A stretch of DNA of 64,000 bases from Deltaproteobacteria bacterium (GTDB lineage: Bacteria; Desulfobacterota; DSM-4660; Desulfatiglandales; HGW-15), in the NCBI GenBank assembly GCA_020060215.1, contig JAGVAP010000113.1:12761-76760 (forward strand), read 5' to 3'. The notes under the pieces were generated by a model, which was given only the letters and a program-made list of their open reading frames with translations, was not told where the DNA came from and did not search any database. A program made the translations under genes and the position numbers. Within the stretch, counting starts at the first letter, position 1. The number at the start of each line of letters is the position of its first letter. Of the stretch, positions 9,102-16,146 are shown piece after piece.

Positions 9102-9666
9102 TTATTCCGCCAAGGCTTTGAAGGCGGCTTGTGCCGTATTGCTGTAAAAATCGATTTGCATCTTATCGATCAATTCGTCAGGTAGGGTGGCAAAATCTTT
9201 TCGGTTCGCCGTAGGAATCATGAGGCGCTTTGCGCCAGAGGCCATTGCCACCCGCAGTTTGTCGCCCAGTCCCTCCACGTGGCTGAGAACACGATGGAGG
9301 CTCATTTCCCCTAAAACGACCAGCCCTGCCGCCACTGTTCTAGAGAGAACGGCCGAGACCAATCCCACGAAGAACGCTACGCCCAGGTCATGAGCGTCCC
9401 CACCTTGCATTAAGCTGATAACCTGAGAATTCACATTGTAACTGGAGAATTCCCGGTCATTGCCGATCTTCTTTGCATTGGCTTTCAAGAAATCGAAAGC
9501 CATTCTTGCCGACTTTCGGATATTTTTTTGAGCTTATTCCAGCAAGATTGAATTTTCCAGAACCAGCGGTCACATTGATTTGTATGCGGTAAAGGGAATA
9601 ACGTGATTCCACCTGATCATAGCCGATCGTAAAGATGTCTCCAGGAGCTAGGGGTGTGGGGATCAT
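9102..9666 (-). pseudogene. brxL: C-terminal fragment of BrxL-like Lon protease
   Basis: Only about 190 residues of a protein normally near 680 remain. The sequence YDQVESRYSLYRIQINVTAG followed by MAFDFLKANAKKIG, NSQVISLMQGGDAHDLGVAF, LVVLGEMSLHRVLSHVEGLG and DFATLPDELIDKMQIDFYS is the Lon-type protease domain of BrxL/TIGR02653 proteins of BREX phage-defence systems. The AAA+ N-terminal part is missing, cut exactly at the palindrome at 9664-9721. A run of seven A (seven T on the plus strand, near 9522-9528) changes frame inside the fragment; removing one A restores SSKNIRKSARMAFDFL. No other BREX gene (pglX, pglZ, brxC) is present, so this is a relic. Confidence 0.8.
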
Positions 9667-9721
9667 GGGGACGTTGTTTCAATGTTGAATCGTTATGCAA
9701 CAATGAAACAACGTCCCCATG
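9664..9721. repeat. long near-perfect palindrome, copy 3 of 3
   Basis: The left arm CATGGGGACGTT plus GTTTCAATGTTG pairs with CAACAATGAAAC plus AACGTCCCCATG, a 24-bp stem with one mismatch, closed by the ten-base loop AATCGTTATG. The outer GGGGACG/CGTCCCC differs from copy 1 but keeps perfect pairing. It abuts the truncated end of the BrxL fragment and contains its apparent start codon. Confidence 0.88.
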
Positions 9722-9833
9722 TCTGTAATCACGTGTTTTTGTGGAAGCAAGGGTCATGAAAGCCTGTGAATGTGCGCAGAACATCCATTATTATCTCTTT
9801 GCCCCCATCCCCGATCAATCCCTGCTCCTCCCC

Positions 9834-10004
9834 CTACTTTTCGCGCTGCGGTTTCTCCTTGCTTCGAACTTCGTATTTCTTCAGCAGATCGGTAATGGCC
9901 TCTTCTATGAGGTCGTTAGTTGCGCGCTTTTTTCGAATGGCCAGGATTTTGATTTCCTCCAGCAATTTACCGTCTATGGTCGTGGTGAATCTTTCTCTTG
10001 CCAT
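9834..10004 (-). CDS. ribbon-helix-helix DNA-binding protein
   Basis: This 56-residue protein begins MARERFTTTIDGKLLEEIKI and continues RKKRATNDLIEEAITDLLKK, the beta strand and two helices of a CopG/Arc-type domain. It has a good GAGGAG ribosome binding site seven bases before the ATG. Such proteins are antitoxins or plasmid/phage copy-control repressors that dimerise on palindromic operators. No toxin gene follows it. It is divergent from the integrase stub at 10142, and the AT-rich TGCATA repeats between them are a likely operator. I infer it is a leftover regulator of a lost mobile element. Confidence 0.75.
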   Translation of the reverse strand: MARERFTTTIDGKLLEEIKILAIRKKRATNDLIEEAITDLLKKYEVRSKEKPQREK

Positions 10005-10027
10005 AAGGGCTCCTCAAATTCGGCTTA

Positions 10028-10110
10028 ACTAATACAAACATTTCCTGATTTGATCAAGAAAAACATACATACTTGACTTCTTGCATATATATGCATATGC
10101 ATACATATGC
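10028..10110. promoter_or_regulatory. divergent promoter/operator region
   Basis: Toward the ribbon-helix-helix gene the minus strand offers TTGATC, 17 bases, TATTAG. Toward the integrase stub the plus strand offers TTGACT at 10073 followed by an AT-rich block with overlapping TGCATA/TATGCA repeats (10082-10110). The repeats form overlapping palindromes of the kind small dimeric repressors bind. Confidence 0.5.
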
Positions 10111-10141
10111 CAACCCCCGTCTTTCCAGGGAAGGAGGTTTC

Positions 10142-10177
10142 ATGGGCAGTATCTACAAACGTGGGGAGGTGTACTGA
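10142..10177 (+). pseudogene. 11-codon stub of a phage-type integrase
   Basis: The frame reads MGSIYKRGEVY and then stops. This is the characteristic opening of many tyrosine recombinases (MGSIYKRG.. followed by W/Y residues). A strong AAGGAGG sits seven bases before the ATG. The sequence beyond the stop is unrelated repeat-rich noncoding DNA, so the gene has been deleted except for its start. It lies about 300 bp from the tRNA pair, where integrases commonly act. Confidence 0.55.
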
Positions 10178-10413
10178 GGAGGGGGTTCCGGGATCCCCGT
10201 CCAAGGTCCAGGGTCGTCAAGAAGAAGTTGAGAGGATGAGAAGTTGAGAAGATGAGAGGGGAGAAGGCGGAGGCAAAGGGAAACCAGGGATCAGAAGTGG
10301 GAGGTCAGAGATCGGCGGGGCAGCCAGCCGCTGAGCGATTAGATCGATCAAACAGGAAACCTATTTAAAATCTTCCTTCACATTTAGAAATCCTGTCGAT
10401 CCTGTTATCCTGT
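10178..10413. other. noncoding junction sequence
   Basis: The stretch contains short direct repeats (GAAGTTGAGAGGATGAGAAG and variants) and a GATCGATCAAACAGGAAAC segment related to the repeat at 31405-31515. No gene is visible. Confidence 0.4.
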
Positions 10414-10449
10414 CAAAAAGGAAAAAGGGCTGGCGGAAATCGCCAACCC
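10414..10449 (-). terminator. rho-independent terminator of the tRNA operon
   Basis: On the minus strand GGGTTGGCG-ATTTC-CGCCAGCCC is followed by TTTTTCCTTTTT. The hairpin lies 14 bases past the end of tRNA-Lys. Confidence 0.85.
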
Positions 10450-10462
10450 TTTGTATTCTAGC

Positions 10463-10538
10463 TGGTGGGCCTGGAAGGATTCGAACCTTCGGCCAATTGA
10501 TTAAGAGTCAACTGCTCTGCCAGCTGAGCTACAGGCCC
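10463..10538 (-). tRNA. tRNA-Lys (CTT)
   Basis: The cloverleaf is complete: GGGCCTG acceptor, GCTCAGCTGGCAGAGC D arm, anticodon loop CTCTTAA, GGTTCGAATCC T arm, and an encoded CCA end. It reads AAG codons. It is the second gene of a two-tRNA transcript. Confidence 0.95.
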
Positions 10539-10611
10539 GTTTTCGTGAAACGGAGAATCGGGGAATCGGAGAAACGGCGAAAAACAGAATCCGATCTCCA
10601 GAATCCCGGAG

Positions 10612-10685
10612 CGCGCCCGGCAGGATTCGAACCTGCGGCCTACGGGTTCGAAGCCCGGTGCTCTATCCAGCTGAGCTACGGGCGC
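10612..10685 (-). tRNA. tRNA-Arg (TCG)
   Basis: Acceptor GCGCCCG/CGGGCGC, D arm GCTCAGCTGGATAGAGC, anticodon loop CTTCGAA (anticodon TCG) and T arm CAGGTTCGAATCCTG are all present. CCA is not encoded, unlike the neighbouring tRNA-Lys, so it must be added after transcription. Confidence 0.95.
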
Positions 10686-10697
10686 AAGGATTGAAAA

Positions 10698-10726
10698 AAT
10701 GTATCAGCCGGGTTGGGCTTTGTCAA
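10698..10726 (-). promoter_or_regulatory. sigma-70-type promoter of the tRNA operon
   Basis: The minus strand shows TTGACA, a 17-base spacer and TACATT, ending about 12 bases before tRNA-Arg. Confidence 0.75.
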
Positions 10727-10747
10727 CCAATTTAATCCAAAAACTTC

Positions 10748-10776
10748 TTGACATTTTGGGCCGGTATTTCTAAGAA
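10748..10776 (+). promoter_or_regulatory. sigma-70-type promoter of rplM-rpsI
   Basis: TTGACA at 10748-10753, 17 bases, then TAAGAA. It lies about 35 bases upstream of rplM and is back to back with the tRNA promoter. Confidence 0.75.
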
Positions 10777-10809
10777 TATGCTTTTCAGTTTGAGCAGAAG
10801 GATACCTAT

Positions 10810-11238
10810 ATGAAGACGTTCACGGTCAAGGAATCAGAGGTTCAGAAAAAGTGGTATCTGGTGGATGCCGAGAACAAGACCCTGGGCAGGCTGGCCTCCC
10901 AGATCGCGTACCGCCTCAGGGGCAAGCACAAGCCCATCTTTTCCTACCATGCGGATACGGGCGATTTCATCGTGGTGGTCAATGCCGAGAAGGTTGCCAT
11001 GACCGGCCAGAAATGGGAAAAGAAGACGTATTATCACCACAGCGGTTACATCGGCGGTCTGAAGCAGATCACGGCCGATAAGCTAAGGGTAAAGAGGCCC
11101 GAAGACATCATCCGCCTTGCGGTCAGGGGGATGCTGCCCAAGAATATCCTGGGCCGACGCCAATTGAAAAAGCTCAAAGTCTACGCCGGACCTGATCATC
11201 CCCATCAGGCCCAACAACCTGAGAAGCTGGAGATTTAA
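10810..11238 (+). CDS. rplM: 50S ribosomal protein L13
   Basis: The 142-residue product is full length for L13, an early-assembly protein of the large subunit that binds 23S rRNA. Family landmarks are [20 protein letters not shown] at the N-terminus, [10 protein letters not shown] in the middle and RGMLPKN before the C-terminal [22 protein letters not shown] precedes the ATG. The stop codon is directly followed by the rpsI start, the normal bacterial pairing of these two genes, and expression presumably depends on the promoter at 10748. Confidence 0.98.
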   Translation: MKTFTVKESEVQKKWYLVDAENKTLGRLASQIAYRLRGKHKPIFSYHADTGDFIVVVNAEKVAMTGQKWEKKTYYHHSGYIGGLKQITADKLRVKRPEDIIRLAVRGMLPKNILGRRQLKKLKVYAGPDHPHQAQQPEKLEI

Positions 11239-11628
11239 ATGGTCGAGAGAAACCAAACCGTCGGAAAGAGAAAGACCGCCGTGGCCAGGGTATGGCTCCT
11301 GCCGGGCAGCGGCGCCATTACCATCAACAAGAAGCCCATAGATCAGTACATCACCAGGGAAATGGACAAGATCCTCATCCGGCAGCCCCTGGTGCTGACC
11401 GATACCCTCGGCAAGTACGACATCCATGTCAATGTCCGGGGAGGCGGGCTTACGGGTCAGGCCGATGCCATCAGGCACGGGGTAAGCCGCGCACTGATTT
11501 CGATCAACCCCGATCTTCGGCCCGTTCTGAAGAAGGCCCAGCTCCTGACCAGGGACTCCAGGGTAAAAGAGCGGAAGAAATACGGTCTCAAGAGCGCAAG
11601 GGCGCGATACCAGTACAGCAAGCGGTAA
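11239..11628 (+). CDS. rpsI: 30S ribosomal protein S9
   Basis: 129 residues. The N-terminal [12 protein letters not shown], central [19 protein letters not shown] and C-terminal [17 protein letters not shown], whose tail reaches the decoding site and contacts P-site tRNA, identify S9. The gene begins one base after the rplM stop codon and the two are evidently co-translated. A hairpin with a T-run follows at 11674. Confidence 0.98.
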   Translation: MVERNQTVGKRKTAVARVWLLPGSGAITINKKPIDQYITREMDKILIRQPLVLTDTLGKYDIHVNVRGGGLTGQADAIRHGVSRALISINPDLRPVLKKAQLLTRDSRVKERKKYGLKSARARYQYSKR

Positions 11629-11673
11629 TACGTCGTCCCATCAAAATTCCGCCATTTCAATGGCTTATCACGA

Positions 11674-11703
11674 GGGGGAGGTCCTGAAGGCTTCCCCTTT
11701 TCT
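11674..11703 (+). terminator. terminator after rpsI
   Basis: GGGGGAG-GTCCTGAAGG-CTTCCCC forms a seven-pair stem (one G-T pair), followed by TTTTCT. Confidence 0.7.
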
Positions 11704-11765
11704 ATTCCTGGGACCAGGGTTCACCGCGGAGGCGGTAGAGGACGCGAGAGAGATCCTGTTTCAAT

Positions 11766-12566
11766 ATGGAAGAAATCAGGAACATCAGGATGGCGCTTCG
11801 GTATGACGGGACCTGCTATCGGGGGTGGCAGAGCCAGACCGGCGCCGGCACGATTCAGGACATCCTGGAAGAGAAGATACGGCTCATGACCGGCGGGCCG
11901 GTCAGGGTGATCGGCGCCGGGAGGACGGATGCCGGCGTCCATGCGCTCCATCAGGTCTGCCACTTCCACACCCCATCCCGACTCGATGCCGAGTCCCTCA
12001 GGCGCGGCCTGAACTCCCTTCTCCCCCCGGACATCCTGGTCACCGCGGCCGAGGATGCCCCGCCCGACTTTCACGCCCGCTACAGCGCCAGATGCAAGGT
12101 ATACGAGTACCGCATCCTCAACCTCCCCGAACCAGACCCCTTCCTGCGGCACTATGCGTGGCACATCCCCTCCCCGCTCGACCTTCCGGAGATAAAGAAG
12201 TGTCTGCCGCTCCTCCTGGGGGAGCACGACTTTTCCTCGTTCCGTTCCTCAGGCAGCAGCGTCCGGAGCCCGGTCCGGCGCATGATGAAGGCCGAGATGT
12301 ATTCCCCGGGCGGCGGTCTCGTGGTCCTGGAATTCCAGGCGGACGGATTCCTCCGGCACATGGTCCGGAATATCGTGGGGACGGTGGTGGAGGTAGGGAA
12401 AGGGAGGTGGGACTCCGGGGGGTTCCTCGAGATCCTGACGGCGAAGGATCGGCGCGAGGCGGGGGTCAAGGCCCCGGCCCAGGGGCTCTTCCTCAAAGAG
12501 GTCTGCTACGACGACCGCTTCGGCTTGGCCGTGGACTCGGCCAGAGCATCCCGCACCGAACCGTAG
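11766..12566 (+). CDS. truA: tRNA pseudouridine(38-40) synthase TruA
   Basis: The 266-residue enzyme isomerises uridines 38, 39 and 40 in the tRNA anticodon arm. The catalytic aspartate lies in GAGRTDAGVHALHQV near residue 55. Other TruA signatures are MALRYDGTCYRGWQSQ at the start, FHARYSARCKVYEYRI, FSSFRSSG and DGFLRHMVRNIVGT. Length is normal. It stands alone 60 bp after the rpsI terminator. Its 3' end overlaps a short convergent minus-strand gene by about 60 bp. Confidence 0.97.
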   Translation: MEEIRNIRMALRYDGTCYRGWQSQTGAGTIQDILEEKIRLMTGGPVRVIGAGRTDAGVHALHQVCHFHTPSRLDAESLRRGLNSLLPPDILVTAAEDAPPDFHARYSARCKVYEYRILNLPEPDPFLRHYAWHIPSPLDLPEIKKCLPLLLGEHDFSSFRSSGSSVRSPVRRMMKAEMYSPGGGLVVLEFQADGFLRHMVRNIVGTVVEVGKGRWDSGGFLEILTAKDRREAGVKAPAQGLFLKEVCYDDRFGLAVDSARASRTEP

Positions 12567-12676
12567 ACCTGCCTGAAGACCTCGTCAAAAGAAGAGACCG
12601 AGACCTTGCCTACTTCAATGAACTTGATGACGATCTCTTTCGCGACCTTCAGCGCCAGCTCGTCTTCGGGCTTCAT
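12506..12676 (-). CDS. small conserved hypothetical protein
   Basis: 56 residues starting MKPEDELALKVAKEIVIKFI with GAGAGGA upstream. The predicted product is a pair of amphipathic helices; the sequence resembles short uncharacterised proteins that I recall from deltaproteobacterial genomes, but I cannot assign a function. The gene converges on truA and overlaps its last 61 bases. A hairpin with a T-run lies in its leader (12696-12736). Confidence 0.5.
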   Translation of the reverse strand: MKPEDELALKVAKEIVIKFIEVGKVSVSSFDEVFRQVYGSVRDALAESTAKPKRSS

Positions 12677-12689
12677 CGTCCTCTCTCCA

Positions 12690-12740
12690 TGAAAACCCCC
12701 GCTGGTGGAAGAAGGCATTTCTTTTGGCAGCGGGGGCTTT
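12690..12740. terminator. bidirectional-looking hairpin
   Basis: CCCCCGCTG at 12696-12704 pairs perfectly with CAGCGGGGG at 12728-12736. On the minus strand the stem is followed by TTTTC. It could end transcription from either side, or act as a leader hairpin for the small gene that starts at 12676. Confidence 0.5.
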
Positions 12741-13349
12741 GGGCTTGTAAGAAGAACCCGGTCGAGCCCTCCTTGACCCTGTGATCTAGCAGAACAGAAT
12801 CAAATGTTCAAAGATTTTTTTCCCGCGCAGAGGCGCAGAGGTTAACGGCCCTAAGCGCGAATCCGGAATACAAAAGACCTGGATGCCCGGCAAAGGATTT
12901 CGGGCATGGCGGAAGACACTCTGATCGCAAGTCCAATGAACACCAAGTAACCTGGTGGTATCGGGAGGCCCCCCTGGAAGGGGGTCTCGTACCGACTACC
13001 CTGTCCTCTTTCAGGGAGATCAGCCCCGTCGCCTGCCGCCGGGAGGTGGCAGGATTGATCGAACAGTGACTCCCGGTGGTTTTCTGGAGCAAGCTCCTGC
13101 TTACGATCTTCTCGGAATTGAAAGAATCGCAAGCAGGAGCTTGCTCCTACAGGAAAAGAGCTTCGATGATATTCATTCCTATTGAGCGCGCCTTTTTACT
13201 CGAAAATTCTGCAGCTGAACTCCCTGCTCCAAACCATCACCAACCTCTTGGATACAGGTGCTGGGGACGACAGTCGTTTTCTGAAGATGATTTCAGGGCG
13301 ATTCACTCTGCGGCTCTGCGTTTCTGCGCGAGACCTCTTGCTTCTTTGC
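12741..13349. other. intergenic region with REP-like pair
   Basis: About 600 bases without a supported gene. It contains two inverted copies of the GGAGCAAGCTCC palindrome (13084-13153). Short GC-rich pieces such as CGCAGAGGCGCAGAG recur near both ends (12824 and 13306). Confidence 0.5.
13084..13153. repeat. inverted pair of REP-like palindromes
   Basis: GGAGCAAGCTCCTGCTTACGATC and, inverted 20 bases later, ATCGCAAGCAGGAGCTTGCTCC. Together they can form a long two-armed hairpin. Same family as 314-345, 34178-34345 and 40350-40420. Confidence 0.75.
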
Positions 13350-14360
13350 TTACTTCCACACCCCCGGTATGGGTGTATCGCACTTCGGACACCTGCCGTC
13401 CCTCAGGACGTTCTTCCGCACCTGGAACCCGTACCTGGCGATAAGCAGTTCCCCGCATCCATGGCAGTACGTATTCTCCCCTTCATCTCCGGGCAGGTTC
13501 CCTGTGTAGACATATTGAAGCCCCTGTTCCAGGCCGATCTCCCTGGCCCGCCGGAGACTGGCGGGGGGCGTGGACCGGACGTCGGTCATCCGGTAGGTGG
13601 GGTGGAAACGGCTGATGTGCCACGGTATGCCGGGATGGACCCCCCGCAGAAAATCCGCAATCCCCCGAAGCTCCTGCTCGGAATCATTGAGTCCCGGGAT
13701 CAGGAGGGTGGTCACCTCCACCCACACGCCCCTCCTGACCATGGTCTCTATGCTCTTGAGCACCGGCGCAAGCTTTGCGCCGCACTGCTTCCTGTAGAAC
13801 TCCTCCGTAAAGGCCTTGAGATCGATGTTGGCGCCGTGCAGATCGGGACCGATCTCATCGATGCACTCCCCGGTCATGTACCCGTTGGAGACAAAGACGT
13901 TCCTGACCCCCCTTCCGGCCGCGATCCTTGCGGTGTCCAGGGCCATTTCAAAGTAGATGGTGGGCTCCGTGTAGGTATACGCAATGGTGGCCGATCCGCT
14001 TGCGACGGCCTGCCTTACAACGGACTCGGGACTCGTGTCCTGCCCCCGGATCGGGTTCTCATCTGCGGGCATCTGGGAGATATCCGAGTTCTGGCAGAAA
14101 CGGCATCGGAAATTGCACCCGACGGTGGCAATGGAGTAAGAGCGGCTGCCGGGGAGAAAATGGAAAAGGGGCTTCTTCTCGATGGGGTCCACATTTCCGG
14201 CGATGACCTGGCGGTAGACCAGGCTAAACAGGGTGCCGGCCGCGTTCTCGCGCACCCCGCAGATACCCCTGCCCCCGCCCTTGATCAGGCAGTGATGGCT
14301 GCAGAGAAAACACCGGACACGATTGCTTTCGAGTTTTTCGTATAGGTATGCTTCCTTCAC
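13350..14360 (-). CDS. amrS: AmmeMemoRadiSam system radical SAM enzyme
   Basis: A 336-residue radical SAM protein. The [4Fe-4S]-binding CNFRCRFCQN lies near residue 70. An N-terminal CFLCSHHC and GICGVREN motif and a C-terminal zinc-ribbon-like CHGCGE/CPKCDT pair are typical of the AmrS family (TIGR04337). Partners AmrA and AmrB are not in the window, and the reaction of the family is not established as far as I know. The true start is the GTG at 14360, which overlaps the stop of the methyltransferase gene as GTGA; homology begins at once (KEAYLYEKLESNRVRCFLC). The longer open frame upstream is antisense coding noise. The GTGA overlap implies translational coupling. Confidence 0.9.
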   Translation of the reverse strand: MKEAYLYEKLESNRVRCFLCSHHCLIKGGGRGICGVRENAAGTLFSLVYRQVIAGNVDPIEKKPLFHFLPGSRSYSIATVGCNFRCRFCQNSDISQMPADENPIRGQDTSPESVVRQAVASGSATIAYTYTEPTIYFEMALDTARIAAGRGVRNVFVSNGYMTGECIDEIGPDLHGANIDLKAFTEEFYRKQCGAKLAPVLKSIETMVRRGVWVEVTTLLIPGLNDSEQELRGIADFLRGVHPGIPWHISRFHPTYRMTDVRSTPPASLRRAREIGLEQGLQYVYTGNLPGDEGENTYCHGCGELLIARYGFQVRKNVLRDGRCPKCDTPIPGVWK

Positions 14361-15187
14361 TGGGTCAACTCGGTTTCCCGTACACGCGGTTTTTCTCCCT
14401 TGTCCGGGGGGCCGGGCAAACGGACCTGGAACCCCGAGGTGATCCCTTTTACAAGCGGTCCCCGGGCCTTTTTCCCTTCCAGCACTGGGTGCTGGGCGGC
14501 CCTCAGGCTGTAGTAAGGGGAAACCGCGAGGCCGAGGAACAGTCCGAACGGGAGATGGGCGGTGTTCCACAGCCACCGGAAAGAGGTCACGGGCCTTCCC
14601 GAGTTCTTCACGTTCATCCTTGCGCACGCCCACTCCATGGGCGCATCCCCAAAGGCGATTCGCGCAAAGGAGTGCAGCTCCCAGATACTGAACAGGCTCA
14701 GGCGGTTCAGGAAAGAATCCTGATACATCCCCTTGATCCTGTTGACCAGGCAGGCCCATGAAAGGCTGTTGATCACGCAGACCAGGACCTTTCTCCTCGC
14801 AACCCTCCCCGCTTCTCGGAGAGACTCCAGGGGGTGCTCCAGGAATTCCAGGGTATTGATCAGCACGGCGAGATCGAACTGGTTGTCGTCATAGGGCAGG
14901 TCTTCGGCCCACCCGACCCGGAGTTCCGTGCGGGTCCCCAGCCGCTCGCCGGCCTTTCTGATCATGTGGGGGGATGCATCGATCCCGTAGGTGCTGAGCC
15001 CCAGGCCTCTCAGGAAGAGGAGGTGTTTTCCATCTCCGCAACCGATATCCAGCACACTCTCCCCCGGCTTGGGGTCCAGCATCGACCGGATCGATTGCGC
15101 GACCATCCTTTCAAAGGCCTCGGAGTACGGAGAATGAGCCCAGGCATTGTACAGTTTCTCGGATTTTGCATCCAGAACCAGACCCAT
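14357..15187 (-). CDS. class I SAM-dependent methyltransferase
   Basis: 276 residues. The Rossmann-type SAM-binding motif I is VLDIGCGDGKHLLFLRGLG (residues about 44-62), followed by the acidic GIDASPHM of motif II and LAVLINTLEFLEHP of motif IV. It is a UbiE/Methyltransf_11-like enzyme whose substrate cannot be told from sequence. AAGGTGG precedes the ATG. Its last bases overlap the start of amrS, so the pair is transcribed and probably translated together; perhaps the two act on the same substrate. Confidence 0.88.
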   Translation of the reverse strand: MGLVLDAKSEKLYNAWAHSPYSEAFERMVAQSIRSMLDPKPGESVLDIGCGDGKHLLFLRGLGLSTYGIDASPHMIRKAGERLGTRTELRVGWAEDLPYDDNQFDLAVLINTLEFLEHPLESLREAGRVARRKVLVCVINSLSWACLVNRIKGMYQDSFLNRLSLFSIWELHSFARIAFGDAPMEWACARMNVKNSGRPVTSFRWLWNTAHLPFGLFLGLAVSPYYSLRAAQHPVLEGKKARGPLVKGITSGFQVRLPGPPDKGEKPRVRETELTQ

Positions 15188-15525
15188 TCGGCCACCTTCA
15201 GACGGTATATATTGGAGCCATCGATGGCAGAAGGCATTGGTTTGACCTTCCTAAGAGGAATGTAGAGTATGGACAGGGTGAAGTCAACCCTTCACCGCCC
15301 CGGGTGCGCTTGAACAGAGCGGTCTTTTTTGGTACCAAGAGAGGGATGTCTGGACAGGGTCACAGGATGAAGAGGGTCAGAATGGGCGAAAACCCCATCG
15401 GGCGAATTGAACTGCAAGGGCCTGCACATGAATGACTTGAACAAATCGGCCGGCCGGCCGTTCACCCTGAGGGATCGAAGGGCGAACGCAACGCTCATGC
15501 CTCGATACCTCGCCACGAGCGGACC
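15188..15525. other. intergenic region, nothing found
   Basis: About 340 bases between two divergent genes. It presumably holds both promoters; a GGCCGGCCGGCC run is the only striking sequence. Confidence 0.4.
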
Positions 15526-16140
15526 TTGTCGATGACCTCCCGAAGGATCAGAGGGGTGCTCTTTGACTTCGACGGGACCCTCACCAGGCCGGGGGCGCTC
15601 GATTTCGCCGCCATCAGGCTGGAGATCGACTGTCCTGCAGGAATCGCCATCCTGGAATACCTTGAAACCCTCTCCCCCGCCGAGCGCACTCCATTGCAGA
15701 AGATCCTCGAAGAGAAGGAAGAAGAGGCTGCAAGGGCATCGGCGCCCAACCACGGGGCCGAGGAGTGCCTGGCCTGCCTGAAGAACAGAGGGATTCCCTT
15801 CGGGATCCTGACCAGGAACAGCCGCTCCTCGGTGCGGATCGGGCTGGAGAGGTTCGAAACCGTTCGCATCGAGGATTTCGCCGCGGTGATCACGAGGATG
15901 GACTCCCTCCCCAAACCTCACCCGGACGGCGTTCATCAGGCCGCCCTCCGGATGGGAATGGATGCAGCCGAGCTGATGGTCGTGGGAGACTTCAGATTCG
16001 ATGTGATCGCGGGAAAGGCCGCTAACGCCTGCACGGTGCTGTTGAGCAACGGGGGGGAGTCCGTGATGCTGCAGGGCGACCCCGAGCCGGACCACACGGT
16101 GGAGAATCTCATGGAGATCCTGGCACTCCTGGACCGTTAG
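15526..16140 (+). CDS. HAD-family hydrolase
   Basis: About 204 residues. HAD motif I is VLFDFDGTLTRPG with the nucleophilic aspartate, motif II is GILTRNS, the motif III lysine is in SLPKPHPDG, and motif IV is VVGDFRFDVIAGKAA. The helical cap between motifs I and II marks a subfamily I phosphatase of the phosphoglycolate phosphatase type. Substrate is unknown. The start is either TTG 15526 or the ATG six bases later, with GCGGAC upstream of the latter. It converges on the mltD-like gene, with only six bases between their stops. Confidence 0.9.
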   Translation: MSMTSRRIRGVLFDFDGTLTRPGALDFAAIRLEIDCPAGIAILEYLETLSPAERTPLQKILEEKEEEAARASAPNHGAEECLACLKNRGIPFGILTRNSRSSVRIGLERFETVRIEDFAAVITRMDSLPKPHPDGVHQAALRMGMDAAELMVVGDFRFDVIAGKAANACTVLLSNGGESVMLQGDPEPDHTVENLMEILALLDR

Positions 16141-16146
16141 CGACAG

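Noticed and set aside
878..9721. The three palindromes as integron attC sites
   Set aside because: They have GTT/AAC ends and a loop, but the outer RYYYAAC/GTTRRRY boxes and cassette spacing are not met, and no integron integrase gene is present.
14360..14759. N-terminal extension of the AmrS frame
   Set aside because: The extension overlaps the methyltransferase gene, has non-coding composition and family homology starts only at the GTG at 14360.
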